Source: Halobacteriovorax sp. (GTDB taxonomy: Bacteria; Bdellovibrionota; Bacteriovoracia; Bacteriovoracales; Bacteriovoracaceae). From it: a DNA stretch of 64,000 nucleotides. A program made the translations under genes and the position numbers. Below, in pieces: positions 24,371-32,816 of the stretch. The DNA is taken from NCBI GenBank assembly GCA_020048985.1, contig JAIFLR010000022.1, positions 1-64,000 of the forward strand. Reading direction: 5' to 3'. The first letter of the stretch is position 1, and each line of letters begins with the position of its first letter. The notes below the pieces were generated by a model. The model ran no database searches. It saw only the letters and a list, made by a program, of their open reading frames with translations, and had not been told where the DNA came from.

Positions 24371-25243
24371 ATGTACAAAATTTGGTCAAAGTTCTCAAAC
24401 TTACTAGGATTTAGACACCTAGGCCTGATTTTAGGTCTTATGGTTACCGGTGTGTGCCTTGGTCAAACTGCCCCTCACGCTAAGCCAGTTACGCGTCTTC
24501 CTGCTAGTTATATTCCTGACGATGACGTGATTGTGAAGCCGGAAATTAATGAAGTCTCTTTCTATCAAAAACATGTTGCTGAAGATGAAAGTAGAGATGT
24601 TGTTCAAGTACGTAACCAAATCAAAGTATGGAACGACAATGAAGTATTTGCTCAGCAGTATGGTTTAAAAACTACATTAACAGGTTCGCCTTATTTCATC
24701 CCAAGTCCGGAAGAGAAGTGGGAGTATTTCAAAGATAAATACCTTCGTTATATGAGACGTAAGGGCGAGCAGCCGCTTAAGGACGCTCCAAAAAACTGGT
24801 ACCAGGACTACAGAGCTTCAAATGAAGTTGATACAATTGATGAGTTAGAGGCACGCTTTGCTAAAACAAATAAAACTGCAACTAGCGGTTCGGTACTTCC
24901 AAAGTCTCTCCAGGCCAAAGAAGTGAGTTTGTGGAAAGATACTAAATTTATTTTCCAACCTCGCGTAGATCAAGGTTTGGTTATTGTAGGACTTAAAACT
25001 TCTTTTGCAGTGGCCAGAGCTTGGGTTGGCGTTAACGGACAGACAGAAGTGAACGTTCAACAAACTTATGATTCAATTGGCCTTCGCGCTATGTTCAACT
25101 ACTATGCTCATACTGGAAAATACTTTACCTCGGTTGATCAGCGAATCATTCAAAATGTTTATGCGCGATACACCGCAAGTAAGGATCCATTGACCGAAGT
25201 AAATGATAATACGTTAATGCTGCTCTACGCAAAATCATTCTAA
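24371..25243 (+). CDS. Hypothetical exported protein behind a sigma-54-like promoter
   Basis: 290 residues with an N-terminal hydrophobic signal (LGLILGLMVTGVCLG/QTAP). The mature part is charged and mixed; the C-terminal 100 residues (KFIFQPRVDQGLVIVGLKTSFAVARAWV and following) look beta-rich. No Cys after the signal and no known motif. Monocistronic. The interesting point is the promoter candidate at 24272, which would make it part of a sigma-54 regulon. Confidence 0.6.
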   Translation: MYKIWSKFSNLLGFRHLGLILGLMVTGVCLGQTAPHAKPVTRLPASYIPDDDVIVKPEINEVSFYQKHVAEDESRDVVQVRNQIKVWNDNEVFAQQYGLKTTLTGSPYFIPSPEEKWEYFKDKYLRYMRRKGEQPLKDAPKNWYQDYRASNEVDTIDELEARFAKTNKTATSGSVLPKSLQAKEVSLWKDTKFIFQPRVDQGLVIVGLKTSFAVARAWVGVNGQTEVNVQQTYDSIGLRAMFNYYAHTGKYFTSVDQRIIQNVYARYTASKDPLTEVNDNTLMLLYAKSF

Positions 25244-25323
25244 AATTGTTCATTTTTATGGCCGGAAAATACCTCCAAGAGTAGACTGGGGCCACTTTAT
25301 TTTCACCCTACATTGGAGTTGTC

Positions 25324-26580
25324 ATGAGTCTCTTCGAGAGTCCATTTTTCCAAGATGCGTTCTCACAGCTTGAATCAGCTGGAGCAACAATGAATATGGA
25401 TCCAAACGTTCTTGAACGTTTGAAATATCCAAAACGCGCACTACAAGTTTCAGTCCCTGTTCGTCTTGATGACGGTACAGTTAAAGTGTTTGAAGGTTAC
25501 CGCGTTCAGCACAATATGACTTTAGGCCCAGGTAAAGGGGGCGTTCGTTTTCACCCTCATGTGAGTCTTTCTGAAACAGCTGCTCTTGCCATGCTAATGA
25601 CATTTAAGTGTGCGCTAGTTGGTCTACCACTTGGTGGAGCTAAGGGTGGGATTAAAGTTGATCCAAACGATTTATCTCGCGCAGAACTTCAAGCGCTTAC
25701 TCGTCGATACACGACTGAGATTTCGATGATGATCGGTCCTGATAAAGATATTCCTGCTCCAGATATCGGTACTGATGGCCAGACGATGGCATGGATGATG
25801 GATACTTATTCACAGCTTGGCGGTTATGCAGTTCCAGGTGTGGTAACAGGAAAGCCAATCGCAATTGGTGGATCTCTAGGACGTGCAGAATCAACCGGTA
25901 AAGGTGTTGTATTCTGTATTAATTTTGCTTACGAAAAATTAGGCAAGAAAGTGGGAACTTCTACAACTGTGGCCATCCACGGTTTTGGAAAAGTGGGCAT
26001 GCCTGCTGCTCAAGATCTTGATGCTCAGGGAGCAAAAATTGTGGCCATCTCTGACGTTTCTGGAGCGATCTATAATCCAAAAGGTCTTGATATTCCTGCC
26101 TGTGTTGAATGGGTAAGAAGTCGAAAATATCTAAAAGATATGCCAGGAGCTGAGCTCATCACAAACGAACAACTCCTTGAATTGGACGTGGATGTCTTAA
26201 TTCCAGCAGCGATTGATGGTGTTGTAACAAAAGATAATGCTCATAGAGTAAAAGCTAAAATGATTGCAGAAGGTGCTAACGGACCACTTACGCATGAAGC
26301 TGTTGATATCATCTCTGCTCGTGGTGGACTCATTATCCCAGATATTCTATGTAATGCCGGTGGTGTGATCGTGTCTTACTTTGAGTGGGTACAAGGTCTT
26401 CAGATGTTCTTCTGGGATCTTGAAACTGTTAATAAGAAGCTTCACGATATCATGAAACTTGCTTTTGATAAGGTTTGGGAGTGTTCTCAAAAGTACAAGG
26501 TCAACATGAAGCAAGCAGCTTTTATCGCTTCGCTTGACCGCATACAGGGTGCCATGAGACTTCGTGGTATGTGGCCATAA
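25324..26580 (+). CDS. gdhA: Glutamate dehydrogenase (Glu/Leu/Phe/Val dehydrogenase family)
   Basis: 418 residues, the usual size for hexameric enzymes. It has the substrate-binding region GPGKGGVRFHP, catalytic Lys in LPLGGAKGGI, PAPDIGTDGQTMAWMMD, and the nucleotide loop HGFGKVGMPAA. It interconverts glutamate with 2-oxoglutarate and ammonia. NAD(H) preference is plausible but not provable by eye. Monocistronic. The hairpin just beyond its stop (26595-26643) could end its transcript or control the next gene. Confidence 0.9.
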   Translation: MSLFESPFFQDAFSQLESAGATMNMDPNVLERLKYPKRALQVSVPVRLDDGTVKVFEGYRVQHNMTLGPGKGGVRFHPHVSLSETAALAMLMTFKCALVGLPLGGAKGGIKVDPNDLSRAELQALTRRYTTEISMMIGPDKDIPAPDIGTDGQTMAWMMDTYSQLGGYAVPGVVTGKPIAIGGSLGRAESTGKGVVFCINFAYEKLGKKVGTSTTVAIHGFGKVGMPAAQDLDAQGAKIVAISDVSGAIYNPKGLDIPACVEWVRSRKYLKDMPGAELITNEQLLELDVDVLIPAAIDGVVTKDNAHRVKAKMIAEGANGPLTHEAVDIISARGGLIIPDILCNAGGVIVSYFEWVQGLQMFFWDLETVNKKLHDIMKLAFDKVWECSQKYKVNMKQAAFIASLDRIQGAMRLRGMWP

Positions 26581-26594
26581 TAGTTAAATAATCC

Positions 26595-26643
26595 TTGCGA
26601 AGATCAGTACCTCTCCTACAATAGAGGTATATGGTCTTCGCAA
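26595..26643 (+). promoter_or_regulatory. Hairpin enclosing the ribosome site and start codon of the next gene
   Basis: Outer stem TTGCGAAGA/TCTTCGCAA and inner stem ACCTCT/AGAGGT. The inner 3' arm is the Shine-Dalgarno sequence (AGAGGT) and the ATG at 26631 lies between the two 3' arms. Confidence 0.6.
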
Positions 26644-27113
26644 TTTTCTTGTTCCCTCTGTTCGTTTTTTCTCATGTCATCCAAGACGATGTATCAACTA
26701 CTGATAAACTTCGATTTCCCTTCAAAACCGTTTGCCAGAGGATGGTCACTCACGAAAGTCCCTTGATAGAAATAGTCTCTGGTACTGAACTCGACTGTAT
26801 GGGAAAGAAAGTCGATGTGGGCCAGTTTTGCGATAAAGAAACGGCTGCGGATCCTTACTACTTAAGAGCGTATGTTGATCGAGACACTAAAGAAGTCGTC
26901 TGTCATAGCGGAAAAAAAGTCTTATTTAAATATCAGTGCGTAAAACTCAAAGACAGAAGACTGTGTGAGTCTTCTGCCAGGGCCAGTTGCGAACAAATGA
27001 AAATGAAACTCGCCAAGCGCCTGGATATTGTTCACTCGTCGATCACTAAAAATGAAAAAGGAATTAAGGAGCTTAATTGCTACTTTGAATCCTTGCCTCT
27101 GAAAGAACTTTGA
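26631..27113 (+). CDS. Small exported Cys-containing protein
   Basis: 160 residues with a short signal (FAIFLFPLFVFS/HVIQ). The mature protein has eight Cys in pairs (VCQRM, LDCMGKK, QFCDKE, VVCHSG, YQCVKL, RLCESS, ASCEQM, LNCYFE), which suggests a disulfide-rich periplasmic domain. No family recognised. It is two bases upstream of the barrel gene at 27115 and probably cotranscribed with it. Its ribosome site and ATG lie in a strong hairpin. Confidence 0.6.
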   Translation: MVFAIFLFPLFVFSHVIQDDVSTTDKLRFPFKTVCQRMVTHESPLIEIVSGTELDCMGKKVDVGQFCDKETAADPYYLRAYVDRDTKEVVCHSGKKVLFKYQCVKLKDRRLCESSARASCEQMKMKLAKRLDIVHSSITKNEKGIKELNCYFESLPLKEL

Positions 27114-27114
27114 A

Positions 27115-28224
27115 ATGATTAAAAAGATTGTTTTTTGTTTTATATTGCTATCACCCCTGCTGAGCTTGGCGAATACACTTATGGAAAACTTATCCAATCG
27201 TGGAGAGGAAGTCCTAATGAGTGGTGTCGGACAGGCCCGATTAGGCTCAGATGGTTCTGTGACAGGTAATGCCTCCCTTTTAGCGTGGTTATCGGAAGAG
27301 AAAAGATTTCTCACGACCAATACTTACAACATGTATCGGATTAGAAGCAGCTCTAACGAAGATTTTAATATTGCTCCGGAGATTGTTCCTATTTATGCCG
27401 TCACGACTGAAGGCTTTGGTAACTGGGGACATGGTTACGGGCTAAACATTGAAAAATCAAAACTTCAATACTCGGCCAATAATTTGAACGGATTTTCCAC
27501 TCAAGCCAGGGCCGAGCAAGAGAAAATTAGTTTAAATTACGGAATCGGAAAAAAGATAACGAGCAACTTTGCGATTGGATCGAGTGTTTATGTGGCCCGT
27601 TTTTATAACGAATCATTTGCCAGTTATTCCGGAGTCGTTGGAGGGGATGAATTTTTTGGATCTGTTGAATCATTTAATAAAGAATGGACGGCGGGTTCAT
27701 CCATAGGAATGTCCTACAAACTTGAAGAGTGGTCATTTGGATTGAGCTCAAAATTTAATCTGATTAAGTTTGATCAAACGAATACATCTAAGCAAGTGGA
27801 TTACAACGAGGTCACCGATGAACGAACCGAAAAGAAGACAAATGAAAAAGAGCCGTCGGAGAGTGTTCCCGTCTTTGCAATTGGAATTGAAAAAAGACTG
27901 GAAAGCGCACGTCTTGCATTTGATATAGGATACGTTCCGTCCTATGTGGTGAGTGATGTTAAGGTAGAAAGATTTTTTCACTATGGCCTAGGTTTAGAAT
28001 TATCTATGCTCGAGAGTTGGAAGTATTACACTGGTATGACTTTTTTTCCTGCCTCCCAAGATGAAGATGGTGATCAGGGCAAAGATGCTGGATCGGTGAG
28101 TATGGGGTTCTCTAGGCGAGGAAAAAACTCCAGAGGCTTCGGCGGAATTTCTTGGAACCGAGAAATTCTGGTCGCTCAAAATGAAGTAATATCCCTTATA
28201 TTTGGCACTTCTTTCAGTTACTAG
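27115..28224 (+). CDS. Predicted outer-membrane transport protein (FadL/OmpP1-like barrel)
   Basis: 369 residues with a signal peptide (LLSPLLSLA/NTLM). A stretch GVGQARLGSDGSVTGNASLLAWL resembles the N-terminal hatch of FadL/OmpP1 proteins, where a small-residue segment precedes the first strand. Amphipathic strands follow, ending in LIFGTSFSY with a terminal aromatic. About 14 strands would fit. If FadL-like it would take up hydrophobic compounds. The assignment is moderate because the hatch motif is diverged. Confidence 0.6.
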   Translation: MIKKIVFCFILLSPLLSLANTLMENLSNRGEEVLMSGVGQARLGSDGSVTGNASLLAWLSEEKRFLTTNTYNMYRIRSSSNEDFNIAPEIVPIYAVTTEGFGNWGHGYGLNIEKSKLQYSANNLNGFSTQARAEQEKISLNYGIGKKITSNFAIGSSVYVARFYNESFASYSGVVGGDEFFGSVESFNKEWTAGSSIGMSYKLEEWSFGLSSKFNLIKFDQTNTSKQVDYNEVTDERTEKKTNEKEPSESVPVFAIGIEKRLESARLAFDIGYVPSYVVSDVKVERFFHYGLGLELSMLESWKYYTGMTFFPASQDEDGDQGKDAGSVSMGFSRRGKNSRGFGGISWNREILVAQNEVISLIFGTSFSY

Positions 28225-28309
28225 GCAGTAGAAAATATTAAGCCTAGTGTCGTAGTCTCTTTTATAATCACTACTTATTAAAAAGTTAACTGGCACCATT
28301 TGTGTAACT

Positions 28310-28324
28310 ACCTCCCATGGAGGT
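28310..28324 (+). promoter_or_regulatory. Hairpin sequestering the Shine-Dalgarno sequence
   Basis: ACCTCC-cat-GGAGGT is a perfect 6-bp stem whose 3' arm is the full GGAGGT ribosome site for the ATG at 28330. Confidence 0.55.
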
Positions 28325-28329
28325 CACCA

Positions 28330-28857
28330 ATGGAAACTCAGCTGCAATCTTGTTATTTTACAAAAAAAGGTCCGTCTCTTGTTACTCTTTTTGGTTATGC
28401 CACCAAGAGTGTGCCCGGGCTTGAGATCAATGGTCTTGGTAAGTACGGTAAAGCAATTAAAGAAAAAATTGTTTTTGTGACTCGTTCACGGCAACTTCAA
28501 ATCCCTCTGAAACGCTTCGTTTTAAATGTCGAAATCACAGATGACTTGGGCGACTTGGAGGGATCTTCAGTGAAGTGGTTAGAATACCCACTCTTACTTC
28601 ACTATTGGTATCTGGCCGGTCTTCTTCCCATTTCAAAACTTGATAATTGTCTGGCGATTGGCTCTCTCACTCCCAGTGGCGAAGTGGTGGAACCGATTAA
28701 TGCGTCCGTGGTGGAATTATGTGAAGAGCATGATCTGCACCTGATTGCCTCCAGCGATGTTGAGACTCCCAATGGAGTCATCGATGGGAAAGATCTGTTT
28801 GGTTCTATTGCAGAGCTTTCATTCATGAGCAACAACCCAACTGCGGTCATGGCATAA
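28330..28857 (+). CDS. Stand-alone ComM/YifB N-terminal (ChlI/Lon-like) domain protein
   Basis: 175 residues from the ATG at 28330 after GGAGGT; the track starts ten codons upstream. PGLEINGLGKYGKAIKEKI, LKRFVLNVEITDDLG and LAIGSLTPSGEVVEP parallel the N-terminal domain of ComM/YifB Mg-chelatase-like proteins (GL.xF.IVGL, R..VNLAPAD, LGEL.LDG.vRPV), which has the Lon-protease S5 fold. The AAA domain that normally follows is absent and the frame ends cleanly. A role in DNA uptake or processing is only inherited from the family name. Confidence 0.55.
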   Translation: METQLQSCYFTKKGPSLVTLFGYATKSVPGLEINGLGKYGKAIKEKIVFVTRSRQLQIPLKRFVLNVEITDDLGDLEGSSVKWLEYPLLLHYWYLAGLLPISKLDNCLAIGSLTPSGEVVEPINASVVELCEEHDLHLIASSDVETPNGVIDGKDLFGSIAELSFMSNNPTAVMA

Positions 28858-28885
28858 TTGACAATGTGTATAATATGTGTATAAT
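28858..28885 (+). promoter_or_regulatory. Consensus sigma-70 promoter with 11-bp tandem repeat
   Basis: TTGACA, a 16-bp spacer, then TATAAT, both perfect hexamers, starting right after the previous stop codon. The spacer and -10 box consist of two identical direct copies of ATGTGTATAAT, a likely operator for autoregulation. Confidence 0.75.
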
Positions 28886-28899
28886 GCGGGAGAGTGCTT

Positions 28900-29130
28900 G
28901 TGCCGACTGTGATGATTCTTTATGGATTTCGATTTTATTTCTACTCAAATGAAGAAAGCCGAAAACACATTCATATTCAACAACATCATCGTCGTGCAAA
29001 AATCTGGCTCGATACGCTCGAGTTTGCCAGTAATGATGGCTTTCCTGAACATGATCTTTTTAAGATCAAAAGACTGGTGAGGAAACATGAAGAAAAGTTC
29101 AAAAAAGCCTGGAAAGCGCATTTCGGATGA
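28900..29130 (+). CDS. DUF4160-family protein, probable toxin
   Basis: 76 residues from the GTG at 28900 (reads VPTVMILYGF, as DUF4160 proteins start MPT-I/V), with GGGAG upstream. The body keeps the family pattern: FRFYFYSNE ... HIHIQ ... AKIWLDTLE ... HDLFKIKRLVRKHEEKFKKAW. DUF4160 proteins are often encoded next to a small DNA-binding partner and are suspected toxins. The next gene overlaps by 44 bases and codes a CopG/BrnA-like antitoxin. A strong promoter with a tandem repeat precedes it. Confidence 0.7.
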   Translation: MPTVMILYGFRFYFYSNEESRKHIHIQQHHRRAKIWLDTLEFASNDGFPEHDLFKIKRLVRKHEEKFKKAWKAHFG

Positions 29131-29359
29131 AGAATTATCTCGAGAAATTGATAAGGCCCTCGAGGCTCCCGATAGGGATATAAAGGTTCGTATTAATACG
29201 TTCATTGATTATGACATCTATGAAGCCCTCAATGAGGAAGCTGAGCGCACAGGACAAAAGTATCAGACCCTGCTGAACAAATATCTTCGCGCGGCTGTTC
29301 TTAAAGAAGTTAATGAGTCAGACATCAAGGCGATTAAAATTGCTTTAGGCGCTAAATAG
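29087..29359 (+). CDS. CopG/BrnA-like antitoxin candidate
   Basis: 90 residues. After a basic N-terminus, DIKVRINTFIDYDIYEALNEEAERTG-x-KYQTLLNKYLRAAV reads like a ribbon-helix-helix domain of the BrnA/CopG kind, where the strand is followed by (G)xxYQTxxNxxLR. GAGG lies before its ATG inside the upstream gene, so the pair is translationally linked. It would neutralise the DUF4160 protein and repress the promoter at 28858. Its 3' end overlaps the convergent pfkA by 8 bases. Confidence 0.65.
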   Translation: MKKSSKKPGKRISDEELSREIDKALEAPDRDIKVRINTFIDYDIYEALNEEAERTGQKYQTLLNKYLRAAVLKEVNESDIKAIKIALGAK

Positions 29360-30326
29360 AAAGCGTCTCAGCAAGCTTTTGATACTCGATAAAGTTGTGG
29401 TCAGCCTTGGTGATGCAATCACTTAAAGGGGCCATTAAAACTTTACCGGCTCGTACTACTGTCACTGTTGGGAATTCCCCATCAATCAAGGTCTGAACCG
29501 CCATATTGCCCATTTGTGAGGCGATAAAGCGGTCATTGGAAGTAGGAGAGCCGCCACGCTGGATGTGGCCAAGAATCGCTACGTGCGCATCTAAATGGAA
29601 CATATCTTTGAGCACATGCTGAATGTCATAGCTGCGACCAGCAGTTGGACCTTCGGCGACGATGATGATTGAAGAATCTTTTCCACGGGCCATGCCTCGT
29701 TGAATATCATCAGCGAGTTTTTGGTGACTGACTTTATCATGCGGCAGAAGAATATTCTCTGCCCCTGTACACACACCCACTTTAAGTGCGATGGATGAAG
29801 AATTTCTCCCCATCACTTCAACCAGAAATGTTCTAGCGTGTGAATGGGCAGTATCACGAATTCTATCCACGGCTTCAATGCCTGTTTGAACGGCCGTATC
29901 AAAACCAATAGTATATTCAGTGCCTGAAATGTCGTTATCAATGGTTCCGGGAATCCCGACGACGGGGAACTGATGTTCATCCCAAAGTGCTTTCGCCCCA
30001 TTAAAGGAGCCGTCCCCACCAATCACAATAAGGGCTTCGATCCCTTGGTGCTTAAGTATATCTATGGCCTTTGCTCTAAATTCTTTTTTTTGCCATTCAG
30101 CACAGCGAGACGTCTGAAGAATCGTTCCTCCACGCTGAATGATATTACCGACGCTTGAGAGATTCATAGGCATGAATTCCCCGCGAAGAAGTCCAGCGTA
30201 TCCGCGCTTTATACCGGTGACTTTTATCCCATTATAGATAGCAGTTCTCACCACGGCCCTTATGGCACAGTTCATTCCCGGTGCATCTCCACCTGAGCAT
30301 AATAATCCAATGTGGGTAAAACTCAT
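29352..30326 (-). CDS. pfkA: 6-phosphofructokinase
   Basis: 324 residues from the ATG at 30326, which has AAGGA eight bases upstream; the track uses an earlier TTG inside the preceding gene's end. SGGDAPGMNCAIRAVV, GGDGSFNGA, GTIDNDISGTEYTIGFDTA and ILGHIQRGGSPT are all standard for bacterial ATP-dependent PfkA. It commits fructose 6-phosphate to glycolysis. Last gene of the run rlmH-gpmI-pfkA; two glycolytic genes side by side suggests common expression. Confidence 0.92.
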   Translation of the reverse strand: MSFTHIGLLCSGGDAPGMNCAIRAVVRTAIYNGIKVTGIKRGYAGLLRGEFMPMNLSSVGNIIQRGGTILQTSRCAEWQKKEFRAKAIDILKHQGIEALIVIGGDGSFNGAKALWDEHQFPVVGIPGTIDNDISGTEYTIGFDTAVQTGIEAVDRIRDTAHSHARTFLVEVMGRNSSSIALKVGVCTGAENILLPHDKVSHQKLADDIQRGMARGKDSSIIIVAEGPTAGRSYDIQHVLKDMFHLDAHVAILGHIQRGGSPTSNDRFIASQMGNMAVQTLIDGEFPTVTVVRAGKVLMAPLSDCITKADHNFIEYQKLAETLSI

Positions 30327-30336
30327 GAGTCGTTCC

Positions 30337-31881
30337 TTAGACAAAAATCGGCTGTCCTGTAAAATCTTTCGGTTTAGGTAAGTTTAATATCTTGAGCACT
30401 GTTGGAGCAACATCTTTAAGTGCTACAACTTTGTTTTCATTGTTTGGCATGATGTCGACATTTTTTAGTTTTGGATGGACAACACAGAAGGGGACTTCTG
30501 AATCCGAGTGGGAAGTGTGTACTCCCTCGTCATCATAGGCCATCTGGTCGGCATTTCCGTGATCGGCAGTGATTATCATGGTGATGTTTTCGGCTTCACA
30601 CTTGGCCTGTAATTTTCCTACACAGATATCCAGGGCTTCAACTGCTTTCACTGCAGCATTGAAGTTTCCAGTGTGGCCAACCATATCAGCGTTGGCAAAA
30701 TTAACGAGGTAAAAGGAAAAAGATTTGTCACCTAATGCAGCCACCAATTTATCAGCGACTTCAAAGGCACTCATTTCTGGTTTTTGATCATAAGTAGCCA
30801 CTTCTCTTGGAGATTGAACAAGGCAGCGCTCTTCACCGGCGAAAGGCTTCTCCTCTCCACCGTTGAAAAAGTATGTCACGTGGGCGTATTTTTCTGTCTC
30901 GGCAATTTTAAATTGTTTTTTTCCTAGAGAAGAGAGGTATTCAGAAAGAGTGCCTTTTACTTTTTCTTTATCGAAAAGGATAGGAAGTTCAGGGCATTCG
31001 TCCTGCACGTAAGGCGACATACAAAGGTAATATCCAGGCTTAACTGGAACAGGGAATTCATTAAACGTTTTATCATTCATCGCCAAAGTTATTTGACGAG
31101 CGCGATCGGGACGGTAATTGAAAAAGAAAATGGCGTCGCCGTTTTTAATGGCCCCATCTTCTACAAAAAGTGCGGGAGTAATGAATTCATCAAAATTTCC
31201 CTTTTTGTATTCATCTAACACATAAGCTTCAGGTTTAAGGTGAGTTTTTTCACCTGTCCCAGTCATCATCTTATAGGCGCGTTCAATTTTTTCCCAACGG
31301 CGATCACGATCCATACCAATCGAGCGACCTTGCATGCTTGCAAAAATAAAACCGGGGCACTGAAGAATATCCTTAATGTACTGAACACCCTTGTCTTTAG
31401 CGGTATCCCGTCCATCCATAAAAGCGTGGAGATAAATTCTTAAATCAGGGTACTGGCCAAGGATTTTCAAGATTTCTTTCAAGTGATTGATGTGAGAGTG
31501 AACGCCGCCATCAGAAAGTAGGCCCATGAGATGAATGCGCTTTGTCCCTGCCTGAGCTTTTTCAATCAGCTCTTTCATCTTTGGCATATCTTTAAATGTT
31601 TTATTCTCGATCGCTTCATTGATTCGCACTAGATCCTGACGAACCGGACGGCCTGCACCTAAATTGATATGCCCCACTTCAGAATTTCCCGCCACACCTT
31701 TAGGAAGACCAACAGCTTCGCCACCAGGTTGAATAGTGGTCAGAGGGTAGTGAGAAAAAAGATTATCGATGTTTGGTTTCTGGGCCGCTTTGATGGCGTT
31801 CTTGTGCTCATTAGGACTCATACCAAAGCCATCGAGGATAACGAGTAAAACCCGTGGACTTAATCCTTGTATCGAATGCAT
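30337..31881 (-). CDS. gpmI: 2,3-bisphosphoglycerate-independent phosphoglycerate mutase
   Basis: 514 residues, the normal size. It has the metal and phospho-Ser region (VILDGFGMS, GNSEVGHINLGAGR with the catalytic Ser), then DGRDT, FNYRPDRARQ and TADHGNADQM. It interconverts 3- and 2-phosphoglycerate with two Mn ions. It lies 9 bases after rlmH and 10 bases before pfkA's start. Confidence 0.95.
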   Translation of the reverse strand: MHSIQGLSPRVLLVILDGFGMSPNEHKNAIKAAQKPNIDNLFSHYPLTTIQPGGEAVGLPKGVAGNSEVGHINLGAGRPVRQDLVRINEAIENKTFKDMPKMKELIEKAQAGTKRIHLMGLLSDGGVHSHINHLKEILKILGQYPDLRIYLHAFMDGRDTAKDKGVQYIKDILQCPGFIFASMQGRSIGMDRDRRWEKIERAYKMMTGTGEKTHLKPEAYVLDEYKKGNFDEFITPALFVEDGAIKNGDAIFFFNYRPDRARQITLAMNDKTFNEFPVPVKPGYYLCMSPYVQDECPELPILFDKEKVKGTLSEYLSSLGKKQFKIAETEKYAHVTYFFNGGEEKPFAGEERCLVQSPREVATYDQKPEMSAFEVADKLVAALGDKSFSFYLVNFANADMVGHTGNFNAAVKAVEALDICVGKLQAKCEAENITMIITADHGNADQMAYDDEGVHTSHSDSEVPFCVVHPKLKNVDIMPNNENKVVALKDVAPTVLKILNLPKPKDFTGQPIFV

Positions 31882-31890
31882 GCTTTTTCC

Positions 31891-32343
31891 CTAGTTATGG
31901 TAAGGGTGACCGGTGCGTATTGTTTGGGCCCGGTATAGTTGTTCTACCAGTAGTATTCTGGCCAACTTATGAGGGAAAGTCAGCTCGGAAAGGGAGAGAC
32001 GCTCTTGGCAAAGACTGAGAACTTCGCTCGCAAAACCTTCAGCGCCTGCAATAATGAAGATGAGTTTATTAGATTTTTCCAGATGGCCCTGACTCCACTC
32101 AGCAAAAGCCACTGAGTTGTAACGTTTGCCCCATTCTGAGAGGGCCACCATGTGACCGCCGCCCAGGTCTTTGACCTTTTTAACAATCGCTTCGCCTTCG
32201 GCCTCTTTATTTTCAGCCGATGCTTTTAATTCGTGAATGATGAGTTCGGGGTTGGTAATGCGCTTGAGGTAGTCTTTTTCAATAGCTTCAAGATGAGAGT
32301 CTTTAAGTTTGCCCACCACGATCAAATGAATCTGGCGGGCCAT
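31891..32343 (-). CDS. rlmH: 23S rRNA pseudouridine-1915 N3-methyltransferase
   Basis: 150 residues, a SPOUT methyltransferase. It begins IHLIVVGKLKDSHLE, has the knot region LIFIIAGAEGFASEVL, and ends in the conserved HPYHN. It methylates pseudouridine 1915 in helix 69. It follows rsfS by 3 bases; the obg-rsfS-rlmH order is widespread. Confidence 0.93.
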   Translation of the reverse strand: MARQIHLIVVGKLKDSHLEAIEKDYLKRITNPELIIHELKASAENKEAEGEAIVKKVKDLGGGHMVALSEWGKRYNSVAFAEWSQGHLEKSNKLIFIIAGAEGFASEVLSLCQERLSLSELTFPHKLARILLVEQLYRAQTIRTGHPYHN

Positions 32344-32346
32344 GGC

Positions 32347-32814
32347 TTAGAAGTAACCTTTAAGATCCGCTTTCTCAGTCGCAACTGAAGTCGCTTTACC
32401 GAAATAGAATTCATCCGGAATTTTAACCTGAGCGTTTTTCATAAGAACCATATCCAGATCATAAACGTCACGGGCCGGACCATTGAATATATGAATAATG
32501 ATGTCCCCAGTATCCAGAAGGATCCAGTTAGCTGATTCATAACCTTCATAACTTACAATTGAGGCACCGTTTTCTTTTAGGTTCGCAGAAATTTCATCGA
32601 CCATGGCACGGGCCTGAGTCGTATTCTGAGCCGTGGCAATAATAGCGTAGTCACATAGTGCACTGGAATTACGAAGGTCAAATATCTTAAGGTTGTCACC
32701 TTTATAGTTGGCCACGATCCAGGCAGAAGCCATGGCATGGTTCAAAGGGAATTCAAATCCCGTGTTTGATATAACTTTTTTAACTTCGTTTTGTACGTAT
32801 TCGTTAATCGCCAT
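32347..32814 (-). CDS. rsfS: Ribosomal silencing factor
   Basis: 155 residues with the RsfS core (DLRNSSALCDYAIIATAQNTTQARAMVDEI, then YEGYESANWILLDTGDIIIHIF), which binds L14 and blocks subunit joining. It has a longer N-terminal extension than E. coli RsfS. Two bases separate it from obgE. Confidence 0.9.
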   Translation of the reverse strand: MAINEYVQNEVKKVISNTGFEFPLNHAMASAWIVANYKGDNLKIFDLRNSSALCDYAIIATAQNTTQARAMVDEISANLKENGASIVSYEGYESANWILLDTGDIIIHIFNGPARDVYDLDMVLMKNAQVKIPDEFYFGKATSVATEKADLKGYF

Positions 32815-32816
32815 GC

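Noticed and set aside
28291-28305. TGGCACCATTTGTGT as a second sigma-54 promoter
   Set aside because: The -12 element has GT in place of the essential GC, and the start would fall inside the leader hairpin.
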